Part shown: positions 17,141-26,500 of the stretch, in pieces
Layout: each line of letters starts with the position of its first letter
Numbering within the stretch: position 1 is the stretch's first letter
Assembly: GCA_964534315.1 (NCBI GenBank)
Contig: CAZHOV010000057.1
Location: forward strand, 1-30,734
Reading direction: 5' to 3'
Source of the DNA: CAZHOV01 sp964534315
Lineage (GTDB): Bacteria > Bacteroidota > Bacteroidia > Chitinophagales > Saprospiraceae
Length of the DNA: 30,734 nt
Notes under the pieces: model-generated
Told to the model about the DNA's origin: nothing
Database searches by the model: none
The model's input: the letters and a program-made list of their open reading frames with translations, nothing else
Made by a program: the position numbers and the translations under genes

Positions 17141-17824
17141 CTATTTAAAGGCTTGTACATGAATCCAATGATCTTGTTGAAAGGGGATCTCAATATGATT
17201 AAAACCGGCTTCGGTTAACCATGCACTTTGATCTTCAAAACTATCCGGTTTATCAAAAGCTTCATAATGCTCCATCAGCCATTCCCATTTCTCCCCGTCA
17301 GGATAATTCGTGTTTACAAATAACTTCCAATCTTCCAGGTGTTTTTCATGAGCAGGAGCGGCTTTGTTGATCATCAAATCGGTCATGGAAAACAGCCCTC
17401 CAGATTTTAAGGTAGAATAAACGGACTGAAAAATGGCTCTCTTTTCATTTGAATCGCAATGGTGGAGGCTAAACCCTGCAACCAAAAGGTCAATAGTGGA
17501 AGGAGCAAAAGCATAATCCTTGAAGTAAGAAGTAACGTACCGTAAATTAAAATTGGCAAACCGTTTTTTACATAATTCAATCATCTCATCCGACGCATCC
17601 AAGAGGGTATATTGAGCATTGGGAAAATAGGGTAGGAGAGTAGCTGTTGCATTTCCCGTGCCGCAACCAAGATCCAATATGGTCATCGGGTTAAATTCTG
17701 CCGGAAGGTTTGTGGAAAGACTATTGATTAAGGCTTGATAATGAGGTACACAGCCAATCATGTCATTGGTGTAATTCTTGGAAAATTCATTGAATTCTAA
17801 AGCAACATTCTCCTTTATCCGCAT
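17141..17824 (-). CDS. SAM-dependent class I methyltransferase
   Basis: 227 residues. Motif I ILDLGCGTGNAT (49-60) binds S-adenosylmethionine, with the acidic end of strand 2 in YTLLDASDEMIELC (72-85) and motif-II-like DLLVAGFSLHH downstream. N-terminal residues 1-40 form a helical cap. It is closest in style to the small-molecule methyltransferases of the Methyltransf_25/12 groups; substrate not predictable. ATG 17824 lies 5 bases after the P450 stop codon, so translation is probably coupled. Being last in the peptidase-P450-methyltransferase operon suggests it acts on a product of the P450. Confidence 0.85.
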   Translation of the reverse strand: MRIKENVALEFNEFSKNYTNDMIGCVPHYQALINSLSTNLPAEFNPMTILDLGCGTGNATATLLPYFPNAQYTLLDASDEMIELCKKRFANFNLRYVTSYFKDYAFAPSTIDLLVAGFSLHHCDSNEKRAIFQSVYSTLKSGGLFSMTDLMINKAAPAHEKHLEDWKLFVNTNYPDGEKWEWLMEHYEAFDKPDSFEDQSAWLTEAGFNHIEIPFQQDHWIHVQAFK

Positions 17825-17829
17825 AAGAA

Positions 17830-18858
17830 TTAATTTATGGAAACAGGTAAAACGGTTATCCCTCGAATGGTATTACTTCCCCCGACTTCAACTCGATCGA
17901 TATCAATCAATAAGTTAGGAAAATTTTTTAATATAAATTCAATAAAATATTTGCAGGTCAGCTCTACTAAGGGATACCCTAAACAAGCATGTATACCCTT
18001 TCCGAAACTCAAAAAATCTGTTTCCTCCCGATGAAGATTTAATTCTAGCGGATTACTGAATTGACCTGCATCGCGATTACCCTGAACCAGAAAAAGCTTT
18101 ACCCGGTCTCCTCTTTTAATCTGATTACCTTCAACTTCAGTAGCAACTGTTGCTACTCGATTGATCACTTGCACAGGACCGCAAATGCGAAATATTTCGG
18201 CCAACTTTTCTTTTTCTAATGGAAATATCCTCGATCGATCCTGGTGACCATACAATTCATAGAATATATTTCCTAACAAGAGAGGGAGAGTAGTGGTTAG
18301 ACCAACAAACAACTGAATGATCGGGGATAGGAGTAAGCTAGGAGCATACTTCCCGCGCGCCAGGAGGCTTATCAGGTCTTCTGTAGGGGCTAACCGCCGT
18401 TGCTCAATCAATGGCAACACCTCCAGCGCAATAGCCAGAGTGGCATCTTCTCCCTTTTTTCGTTGTCCTGATTCACCCATATGGAAAATGGCTTTGGCAT
18501 GGTCAATAAAGCTACTGTTAGAAGTGCCCGTTAATTGAAAAGCTAATTCATGGCACCAGGGGGTGATTAGGTCGCATTGGAGATCAAACTGTGCTCGGTT
18601 TTTAACGAGTTGAATGTTATTTCCGGCAGTCTTCTTCATTTTTTTTTCACACCAAACCAGATGGTTTTTTAGACTAGAAGCAACGTGTTGCCGGCAAGCT
18701 GAAGGATCCGGACCTGTTGGTACTGTGGTATTGGCATCGGAAGCGGCCGCGGCGGAAAAATTTGGACTTTTTAAAATATACTCAATAGCCTTGAAGCCAG
18801 TGACTAGCCAGGCATGTTGATTTTGATCCCAAAATATATTTTGACGAGGCTTTTGCAT
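17830..18858 (-). CDS. Cytochrome P450
   Basis: 342 residues, short for a bacterial P450 (about 400), mainly by losing the N-terminal A-helix region. The heme loop is FGKGIHACLG (285-294, axial Cys292); the K-helix ExxR is EIFR (221-224); the meander-side motif is NRDAGQFSNP (261-270). The I-helix, FVGLTTT (185-191), has Gly-x-Thr-Thr rather than the common A-G-x-x-T, which may alter proton delivery. No membrane anchor: a soluble class, needing ferredoxin partners not encoded nearby. It is 5 bases ahead of the methyltransferase and 13 bases after the S41 peptidase gene. A monooxygenase tailoring role is inferred; substrate unknown. Confidence 0.88.
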   Translation of the reverse strand: MQKPRQNIFWDQNQHAWLVTGFKAIEYILKSPNFSAAAASDANTTVPTGPDPSACRQHVASSLKNHLVWCEKKMKKTAGNNIQLVKNRAQFDLQCDLITPWCHELAFQLTGTSNSSFIDHAKAIFHMGESGQRKKGEDATLAIALEVLPLIEQRRLAPTEDLISLLARGKYAPSLLLSPIIQLFVGLTTTLPLLLGNIFYELYGHQDRSRIFPLEKEKLAEIFRICGPVQVINRVATVATEVEGNQIKRGDRVKLFLVQGNRDAGQFSNPLELNLHREETDFLSFGKGIHACLGYPLVELTCKYFIEFILKNFPNLLIDIDRVEVGGSNTIRGITVLPVSIN

Positions 18859-18871
18859 TTTAGATTTAAGT

Positions 18872-20314
18872 CTATTCCTGTCTATTCCTGTTCATTAATA
18901 TTTCTGTTGCTTGCAAGATCCAGTCTCTTGAGGGATCCAGTTTAAAATCAGGTTCAATACCTACTACTTCGTAATTGCGCTGATCCTGATAACGTGTCAT
19001 GGTGCAAGTGAGATCAAAACCATAGCAAGGAGTGGTTACGGTACCAACTTCGCCATATCCGACGTATCCACCCGAATTTTCTCCGGCAAGAATAGCCTCT
19101 TCGCTTTGCTTTGCCCAAAATAATAGCGTCTCACAAGAGCTGGCGCAATATTTATTATATAGGATCACGACTTTTTCTGGCCAAGGCTCCTTCACTTTTC
19201 GTTTGATCTTTCGGCCTTTAGAGCGGTTTAAGAAGGTATTGGGTTTGGCTTTTTTCAGCTTTTTAATAGTCTTTCTAAACCATTTCAGCTGCCATTTTCC
19301 AAAGTTGACCGTATCTTGTCGGGCATTTTCATACCAACTTTCCCACATATTGATATTATCTTCAGTAACGTAGTGATCAACCTTGTCGGTTCTTATGGGC
19401 TGTGAGTAAAAATACTCCATCAACTTTATGGCATTGCGGTCGCTGCCTCCGCCATTATTGCGCACATCAATGATTAGATAAGGGTGAGCAATAACTGCAG
19501 AATCTACCGCTTTGTAAAAGGAATCTAATTTAGCGTTGTAGCTACCTGAAAACGTGGGCACTTTTAAATACGTTATGCTATCGTTAATTTTACGGTGTTC
19601 TAGCGAGAACGTACTATTTACTGCGAAATTCTTCTTGTCTTCTAAAGAGGTTTTAAACCAGCTATCTCCCAAGATTCCATTATGCAGTGAAAACCTCGGA
19701 TAATGCCGGAGAGAATGATTTCTTAGATACATGAGGGCTTCATAGCCTCCTTCTTTCTTTATACCAATTTCCATTTTGACTTGCCCACGTTTCCAGAGCC
19801 TGGATTTTGATTCGACGATAACTCCGATATAATCCCTAAACGGGCCTTTATGAGGAATGATAGCTATAATATAGGTAGAATCGCCCAACTCATAGATACC
19901 CCGGATGTCATCGAGCGGATATTGTTTTAGGTCTTGCTCGGTGAGTTCGTAAGTTTCTCGGGATTGATAAAGCGGGCTCTCCAAAAATTCCTTAACGATC
20001 TCCTCATTTGTTTCATCAATGTTGGGAACAGACATCCGGATGCCCGAATGGTTATCCTTAAAAGATTCAACGTAATAAGTTAGGAGCTTGAAGCAAGCTA
20101 CTTCATTGGTAACCTTAGCTGCTTCTTCGAAAAGAGTGGATTTAAAAGATCGGTAATTTTCCTCGTTTTTAGGAGTTACATTATCCCTAAATCCGGGTAA
20201 GTTCTGTTCGTAATAATTGATGACATATTGCAGCTCTGTTGAGCAGGTGCAATTTTCTTGACTATTTACCAATAAGGAAACCAAAAGGAAAAGAAAGGGT
20301 AAGAGGGCTTTCAT
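18872..20314 (-). CDS. Exported S41-family peptidase
   Basis: 480 residues with a signal peptide (MKALLPFLFLLVSLLVNSQ). A long N-terminal region (20-230) with no clear PDZ domain precedes the S41 core: IIDVRNNGGG (281-290), nucleophile segment KYCASSCETLLFWAKQ (388-403, Ser392 or Ser393) and GENSGGYVGYGEVGT (411-425), the oxyanion-side loop. The pattern fits the tricorn/retinoid-binding-type branch (S41B) better than CtpA. A basic linker (345-376, KTIKKLKKAKP and RKIKRKVKE) is inserted before the nucleophile. A 10-base direct duplication TCTATTCCTG x2 (18871-18890) spans its stop codon. First gene of an operon with a P450 and a methyltransferase. Substrate unknown. Confidence 0.82.
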   Translation of the reverse strand: MKALLPFLFLLVSLLVNSQENCTCSTELQYVINYYEQNLPGFRDNVTPKNEENYRSFKSTLFEEAAKVTNEVACFKLLTYYVESFKDNHSGIRMSVPNIDETNEEIVKEFLESPLYQSRETYELTEQDLKQYPLDDIRGIYELGDSTYIIAIIPHKGPFRDYIGVIVESKSRLWKRGQVKMEIGIKKEGGYEALMYLRNHSLRHYPRFSLHNGILGDSWFKTSLEDKKNFAVNSTFSLEHRKINDSITYLKVPTFSGSYNAKLDSFYKAVDSAVIAHPYLIIDVRNNGGGSDRNAIKLMEYFYSQPIRTDKVDHYVTEDNINMWESWYENARQDTVNFGKWQLKWFRKTIKKLKKAKPNTFLNRSKGRKIKRKVKEPWPEKVVILYNKYCASSCETLLFWAKQSEEAILAGENSGGYVGYGEVGTVTTPCYGFDLTCTMTRYQDQRNYEVVGIEPDFKLDPSRDWILQATEILMNRNRQE

Positions 20315-20821
20315 AATTAAAATGACTCTAGTTTTAAATGGATAAAAATTGAAATTTAGCTAATTCAGTTAAATTCTTAAAAGCTAATCAAAATTTTAAG
20401 TAATAATGCGAATGACGGGTTAAAATTAGTTTCAGCATATAGCTGCAGTGCAGCGAAATATCGTAGCCAGTGGCGTAAGCCTCTGGTTTATTCATGCTTA
20501 ATCATTAAAGCCCCATAGGGGCGAAAGAAAAAATACGTTGACTATTCTCTTTCGCTGCGCTGCAGCTTCTTGTTCTATCTACTATTTCTTCCTGTAGCTT
20601 ACGCTACAGGCTATGATTTTTCGCCGCAAAAGCGGCTTTCTCTTAGTCCCCTATCAATGTTTAGCCCGTGATTCGCCTTACTACTTAAGTCGGTAAGCGT
20701 CTACTATTTTTAGTCCTCCTATTTTCTTTTTCCTAAATTTTATTTCTTTAATTCCCTTTTAACTCCATTTTCATTTTTTACTTCATCCTTCCTATTTACC
20801 TTTGCCGCAAAACAATTCCTT
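20315..20821. repeat. Divergent intergenic region with a palindrome cluster
   Basis: Bases 20441-20640 hold five inverted-repeat elements: AGCTGCAGTGCAGCGAAA (20441-20458) matches TTTCGCTGCGCTGCAGCT (20550-20567) inverted in 17 of 18 bases; GCCCC-ata-GGGGC (20510-20522); CCTGTAGC-ttac-GCTACAGG (20591-20610); GCCGC-aaaa-GCGGC (20623-20636); and a diverged CGTAGCCAGTGGCGTAAGCC segment. This GC-rich block differs from its AT-rich surroundings and looks like a non-autonomous, REP/BIME-like repeat element; no transposase frame is in it. No gene is seen. Confidence 0.65.
20797..20804 (+). promoter_or_regulatory. -7 box of the esterase gene
   Basis: TACCTTTG is an exact TAnnTTTG match 17 bases before the ATG, giving a very short leader. 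A T-run at 20774-20779 lies where the -33 TTTG would be, without the G. Confidence 0.45.
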
Positions 20822-22234
20822 ATGTACCGAAAACTTTTGTTGTTCTTTTGCCTGAGTTTCTTTTGGTTGGTAACATTTGCACAGCTTACCATAACTATAA
20901 CTGAGGTTCCCTTAAACACCCCGCCCAAAGAGTCGCTCTTCTTAGCTGGAAATATTAATAACTGGCAGGCTAATGATCCGAATACGCAATTGACCAATAA
21001 TGGTGATGGCACCTACAGTCTTACCCTTTCTGCGGGGCCCGGAGAAATAGAGTTTAAGTTTACCCGGGGCAACTGGGATGCGGTGGAGGGCGATAGCGAA
21101 GGACAGTTCTTACCCAATCGTAAAGTGTATTACTCTGGGGGGGTACAAACGGAGGAATTAACAATAGCATCCTGGGAGGATTTGGATGGCAGTAAAGCAA
21201 AGAGCACTGCTACCGATAATGTTTATGTCCTTTCCAATAACTTTTTCATCCCTCAGCTGAATAGGGAACGAAGAATTTGGGTGTACTTACCTCCGGATTA
21301 TAAAAATTCATCTAAACGGTATCCGGTTTTGTATGTTCACGATGCCCAAAACGTCTTCGACCGGTCTACGAGCTTTTCAGGTGAATGGAATGTTGATGAA
21401 ACATTAAACGGGCTTTTTGATAATGGAGATGACGGTATTATCGTCGTGGGTATTGAGAATGGAGGCATTCACCGTATTGATGAATATGCACCATTCGAAA
21501 ATCCGGAGTACGGGGGAGGGGAAGGAGCACAATATATGTCTTTTATTATCAATACGTTGAAACCACAAATGGATGAGACCTACCGAACGCTTCCCCAAAG
21601 GGAGCATACCGGGATCATGGGAAGCTCTATGGGAGGATTAATTTCGTTGTATGGAGCTATAGAGTATCAGCAAATATTCAGTAAGGCGGCGGTGTTTTCT
21701 CCTTCTTTATGGTTTTCCGATGATATTTTTGATTTCGTTGCCGCAAAGGGAAAGAAATACGACATGCGGATCTTTTTTGTAGGAGGTGTAAATGAAGGAG
21801 GGAGTATGATGCAGAAGGTCAATCAAATGTACTATACCTTGAGAGGAGCAGGCTTTCAGCCTTCCGAATTATGGAAAACCTTTCATTGGGATGGTGCGCA
21901 TAGTGAGTGGTATTGGGCGAGGGAATTTCCCTGGGCGTATCTATGGCTGTACGGTAGTTCGGTAACAAAGGCGCAGGAGATTGCAACACCCTCCGCTAAC
22001 CTGATGGAAATGGAAAAATGGGAAAAATTAATGGTAGATGTCAGGAATACCGATAAAAAGGCGTTGTTGAAGCTGTATGATCAAGATGGGAATAAGGTAC
22101 TTAAAAAGAAATTCAAAGGCGCTTCTGAAGTCGATTTAAAAAATATCCCCAAAGGGGTTTACCGTGCTCAATTGAAATACCATAAAGGAGATCAACTAAC
22201 TAAAACCATCGAAGTTGGAGGTGAAAAGAACTGA
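20822..22234 (+). CDS. Secreted esterase with starch-binding-like N-domain and sorting tail
   Basis: 470 residues. Signal peptide 1-21 (MYRKLLLFFC...TFAQ). Residues about 35-105 resemble the CBM20/AMPK-glycogen-binding fold: LFLAGNINNWQANDP, NNGDGTYSLTL, GEIEFKFTRGNWDAVEGD. Residues 140-380 are an esterase-D/Fes-like alpha/beta-hydrolase with RRIWVYLPPDY, HDAQNVFD, nucleophile GSSMGG (267-272, Ser269) and likely catalytic His360 in WDGAHSEWYW. Residues 400-470 form a small beta domain (LLKLYDQDGNKVLKKKF, IPKGVYRAQL) matching the type IX secretion type-A sorting tail. It may act on esters of polysaccharides at the cell surface; substrate unproven. Shares fold with the esterase at 5423 but has different attachments. 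Confidence 0.85.
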   Translation: MYRKLLLFFCLSFFWLVTFAQLTITITEVPLNTPPKESLFLAGNINNWQANDPNTQLTNNGDGTYSLTLSAGPGEIEFKFTRGNWDAVEGDSEGQFLPNRKVYYSGGVQTEELTIASWEDLDGSKAKSTATDNVYVLSNNFFIPQLNRERRIWVYLPPDYKNSSKRYPVLYVHDAQNVFDRSTSFSGEWNVDETLNGLFDNGDDGIIVVGIENGGIHRIDEYAPFENPEYGGGEGAQYMSFIINTLKPQMDETYRTLPQREHTGIMGSSMGGLISLYGAIEYQQIFSKAAVFSPSLWFSDDIFDFVAAKGKKYDMRIFFVGGVNEGGSMMQKVNQMYYTLRGAGFQPSELWKTFHWDGAHSEWYWAREFPWAYLWLYGSSVTKAQEIATPSANLMEMEKWEKLMVDVRNTDKKALLKLYDQDGNKVLKKKFKGASEVDLKNIPKGVYRAQLKYHKGDQLTKTIEVGGEKN

Positions 22235-22499
22235 TAAGTTTCCCTATCAGACCCTTCCTGTTTTCAGTTCACCGTATACTACTCACCCTAAAAAAGTGCT
22301 TTTTCCGTCGATTTTTCATCCTGCTTTGCCGACAAAAGTGGTGATACGGTTGTGGATGGGGCTATATTAGGTGTGGCACATCTATAAGTGTGCCACACCT
22401 ATAGGTGGGGCATAATTAGCCTAAATAAATGTAGACGGACTCCATCTGACGGGCGAATTGCTTCTAATGAAGCCAAAACTTAAAAGTAATATTACAACC
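22235..22499. repeat. Intergenic stretch with a 13-bp perfect hairpin
   Basis: TAGGTGTGGCACA (22368-22380) and TGTGCCACACCTA (22389-22401) are perfect inverse complements around an 8-base loop. It is followed by ATAGGTGGGG, a partial third copy. No U-tract follows, so it is probably a mobile palindrome or mRNA-end structure. Confidence 0.6.
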
Positions 22500-22745
22500 A
22501 TGGCAAAATTATTCATTTTCTTATTCTCTATTATGATGTTCTTAATCGGTATAAGTATCTTCGTTTTTTGGATTTATTCCATTATTGATCTGGTTCGCTC
22601 AGAATTTAAACATTCCAGCGATAAGATCACCTGGGCGCTATTATTGGTGCTGGTCCCTTTAATTGGTTTGATTTTGTACTGGATGATCGGCAGAGATCAA
22701 CGTATCGATTCGAATCCTACCATCCAGGAAGATGAATTCGTTTAA
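22500..22745 (+). CDS. Small PLDc_N-type membrane protein
   Basis: 81 residues from ATG 22500 (MAKLFIFLFS); a start at 22458 would add 14 polar residues. Two membrane helices (about 3-31 and 42-62) are joined by YSIIDLVRSEFKHSSDKITW, and end in VPLIGLILYWMIGRDQR, the typical pattern of the PLDc_N domain found at the N-terminus of cardiolipin synthases, here standing alone. In Bacteroidota such stand-alone copies are common and uncharacterised. It converges on the gene at 22750 with 4 bases between. Confidence 0.7.
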   Translation: MAKLFIFLFSIMMFLIGISIFVFWIYSIIDLVRSEFKHSSDKITWALLLVLVPLIGLILYWMIGRDQRIDSNPTIQEDEFV

Positions 22746-22749
22746 AAAA

Positions 22750-23262
22750 TCAGGTGGAGGTCGCTAATTGGCGGCGTTTTGAGCCCCGCTTCAACAACCT
22801 TGCCTTTCTGGCTTGCTTTTCTTCAATGTTGAAGACTTGCTTGTAGCTATTTCCCACTTTATCCTCAAAATAAAGTTCGACATCAAAATCGTCTTCAATG
22901 CGATCTTTTCCAGCGGCCTCTAAAAATACTCCATAGACCTTATTTTTCTCTAAAGGATAATCTTTATAGTTCTCTTTTGCTTTTAGATCATAGCGCTTTA
23001 AAAACCGAAGATCCTTCAATTGGGCCAATTCTCCCGTATTCTTGATCTTTAAAAAAGCATCTCGCCCCAAAGGAGCAATTTGAAACGACTGAATCCAAAG
23101 GTCAGGAGCATGCTTTTTTATCCACCTCTTTCGTAATGATCGCTTGACCACGACAATCATGATCAGTACCAAAAGCAACAGCGCTACACCTCCTACCACG
23201 TAATATCTATATTCCCCCAAAGGTGCCAATGCTTCCTGGAGCATTGCAATTATTTTTTCCAT
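22750..23262 (-). CDS. Single-pass membrane protein, unknown function
   Basis: 170 residues not assigned to a family. One membrane segment (about 20-41, YYVVGGVALLLLVLIMIVVV) is followed by a basic stop-transfer patch KRSLRKRWIKKH and a mostly beta/charged cytoplasmic domain (50-150) with FQIAPLGRDAFLKIKNTG and DDFDVELYFEDKVGNSYKQ, ending in a strongly basic tail (KQARKARLLKRGSKRR). Few Cys or His, no catalytic motif. The basic tail could bind nucleic acid or acidic lipids; this is conjecture. Confidence 0.55.
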   Translation of the reverse strand: MEKIIAMLQEALAPLGEYRYYVVGGVALLLLVLIMIVVVKRSLRKRWIKKHAPDLWIQSFQIAPLGRDAFLKIKNTGELAQLKDLRFLKRYDLKAKENYKDYPLEKNKVYGVFLEAAGKDRIEDDFDVELYFEDKVGNSYKQVFNIEEKQARKARLLKRGSKRRQLATST

Positions 23263-23501
23263 ACCAACGGTTTATTATAATCGTACAACATTAATACCTT
23301 TAATGTACAAAAGGCCAACAAATTTGACAATTTTTCAATATATTAAAGCAGTTTTCACCATTTTTCTCCATCGCCGCCAAAAATATCTGGCTTTCGTTTA
23401 AACCCAAATCATACTTTAGCGTATTACTTGTATAAATAAAAAGGTTACTCTATTGTAGTCTCCCTTACAAAACAAAAACAAGACTGAACCTAAGTTTTCG
23501 A

Positions 23502-23509
23502 TAGTTTTG
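23502..23509 (+). promoter_or_regulatory. -7 box of the giant T9SS protein gene
   Basis: TAGTTTTG fits TAnnTTTG, 43 bases ahead of the ATG. A TTTG -33 element at the right distance is not evident. Confidence 0.4.
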
Positions 23510-23551
23510 TGATACAATACTTTCTAAATTTCCTTAACACTCATAACCTGA

Positions 23552-26500
23552 ATGCGTCAATCGAGTCGTCAATATCCTTTTAAACGTTTGTTGCTGGCTG
23601 TAAGCATGGCCTTGCCCTTACTGGCTATCGCCCAGCCCGAAATCAATTTCGATAGAGGATACGGGGGAATCGTATGGGAGGAATGCAATTTTGTCCTTCG
23701 CACGCCTGATCAGGGATTATTTCTGGCCGGGCTTACATCCTCTCCGGTGAGTAATGACGTCTCTGAGCCTAATCGGGGTATTTTCGACTATTGGGTGCTA
23801 AAAACCGACTCTCTGGCCAATAAAATATGGGATAGACGATACGGAGGCAATAAAGAAGACCGCCTATGGAGCGCCGACCTTACAAATGATGGCGGCTTTA
23901 TCTTGGGTGGACACTCCCGCTCCGATATCTCGGGTGAGAAATCTGATTCCTGCAGAGGAAGCGATGATTACTGGATCATCAAAACGGATTCGTTAGGGAA
24001 TATCGAATGGGATAAAACCTACGGTGGCGACTCTACCGATATTCTCTTCACCGTTAAGCAAACCTTGGATGGAGGCTTTATTATGGGAGGAAATTCCATC
24101 TCTGGCATAAGTGGAGAAAAAACAGATACCTCAAGGGGGCTATTTGATTGGTGGATCATCAAAACGGATTCCATCGGTAATATTGAGTGGCAAAAGACCT
24201 TCGGAGGGGACGATAACGACCGGTTGAATGAAATCCAACTCGCCAGTGATGGCGGCTATTATCTGGGCGGAGGTTCGAAATCGACCATCAGCGGCGACAT
24301 TACTTTACCTCTGACCGGCGTTCGCGATTTTTTTCTCGCCAAATTAGATGCCGATGGCAATGAAGTGTGGCAACGACGCTATGGAGGAACCAATGAAGAC
24401 GAAATCAATTCCTTCCAAAAAACACTCGATGGCGGTTTTATCCTTGGCGGAGGATCCCGCTCAGAGATTAGCGGCGATAAGACTGATTTCCTCCGTGGAA
24501 TCGTAGACTTCTGGGTCATCAAAACAGATGCCGATGGCAATATCGAATGGGATCGGACCTTCGGAACGGAAGGGCTCGAAAACCTCTATTCTCTCCAACA
24601 AAATTCAGTAGGGCACTATTTATTAGGCGGGTTTTCAGGTTCTGATGCCTCCTTCGATAAGTCGGAACCCGGCCGGGGCGGCTGGGACTTCTGGTTGATC
24701 TACCTAGACCCCTTCGGTAATAAATTCTGGGATAAAACCTTTGGCGGACCAGATAACGATGTCCTCGTCCATCTATTCCAAAATAAAGATGGCAGTTACC
24801 TGCTTTCAGGCCATTCCAGCTCCGATGTAGGCGAAGACAAAACAGCTGCTAACTATGGTTTTAATGATGTTTGGATCATTAAAACCGATTGCAATCTTTC
24901 GGTGCAAATTAACGCAGATACCACCATCTGCTTTGGCGCATCTCTTCAACTGGATACCCTAGACACCTACTGCCCGGGATGTAAATATGGCTGGCTCGAC
25001 GGACCAGATAGTGTCTCAAGGGTGGTTGCTCCGGATCAACAAACAAAATATTATCTCCTGGCCTATGATAGTCTAGGCTGCACCGTTTGGGATACGATCA
25101 CGGTCGGCGTACAAACGCTTCCTGTTATCCCTTTAGATGCGAGCTACACCATTTGTGAAGGTACCAGTGTTTCTCTTGATGCGGGAAATCCAGGCTATGA
25201 ATATTTATGGTCTACGAATGATAGTAGTCAAGTCATTCAGGTAGACTCACAGGGCTTATATCAAGTGGAGGTGACTGACCCTTTGGGCTGCACTTCATCA
25301 GGTGAAGCAATAGTTAACGTTATCGAAGTACCCAAGATTATTGATACCAATTTTGTTTGCACCAACCTAAATACGGCCTTCCGGGTAGAATTGCAAATAG
25401 CTGGTGGAGACACTTCCAATTATGAGATTACTGGATCGTCAGGACTGCTTTTGGGTACTAACTTTATCTCGAGTGATATTCCCAACGGAGGTTCTTTTTC
25501 TTTTACTATAGACGACAATTCAGGCTGCGCTCCCCTCACTTTTGAAGGTAATTATAACTGCCCCTGTTTATCTGAAACCGGTACGATGAATCTTGACCCG
25601 CTCACTATTTGCGGTGATGGACCAGCTAGCACTTCCATCCCTCAAGATGTCATACTGGATTATAATGACACGCTCTATTTCGCCCTGCACGATGGAGCAA
25701 CGGAGGATCTGGGAACTATTTTCAATCTAAATGCCACTCCTCAATTTGTCTTTGATCCTTCTGCTATGGAATATGGTAGCACTTACTACATTTCTGCCAT
25801 TGCAGGTTATGGGGATACGACCGGAAATATATACCTCAATGATAGCTGTCTGGTGGTTTCCATCGGCACGCCGGTTACGTTTTATGATCCGCCGGAGGCG
25901 GTGATCAGCCCTGATACAGGGTTGTTGGTAGATTGCTATATACCCACATTGACGTTATCAGGGAATGCCTCTTTACCGTTAGGGGTTGATTATCAATGGT
26001 TTGATGAGGAATATCAACTGCTTGGCGACGAAAGTTTTGTCGAAGTAACAAATGGAGGCCTGGTCCAATTGATTGTTACAGAAACCGTCAGCGGATGTAA
26101 AGACACCACATCAGTAGGTGTTGAAGAAGATAAAATTGCTCCCACTATCCTTATTAATCCGCCCCGGCCTTTGACTTGTGTCGATTCGATCCTTACCATC
26201 GATGCCAGCAGCTCTTCAAGCGGACCAGCGTTCAATTATGAATGGACGGGACAAACGCCTGTTCAATATGATTCGACGCTAACTCCACAAGTCAATGATC
26301 CGGGGCAGTATGAACTGGTTATTTTTAATGAGCAAAATGGATGTAGTTCTACTGAGGTAGTTAATGTAGAAGAAGATAGATCGGTACCTGAAATCCAAAT
26401 AGCAGAACCAGAGTACCTAAATTGCGTTGTTGAAGAAGTGACGGTGGAGGCTACTGTTCAACCACAAGACAATTATATCCTGTTCAATTGGATAACCAAT

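Noticed and set aside
18871..18890. The 10-base duplication at the S41 stop as a regulatory site
   Set aside because: A single tandem duplication at a C-terminus is adequately explained by slippage.
17141..20314. RiPP gene cluster
   Set aside because: No precursor peptide, leader-binding or cyclising enzyme was found in the operon or its flanks.
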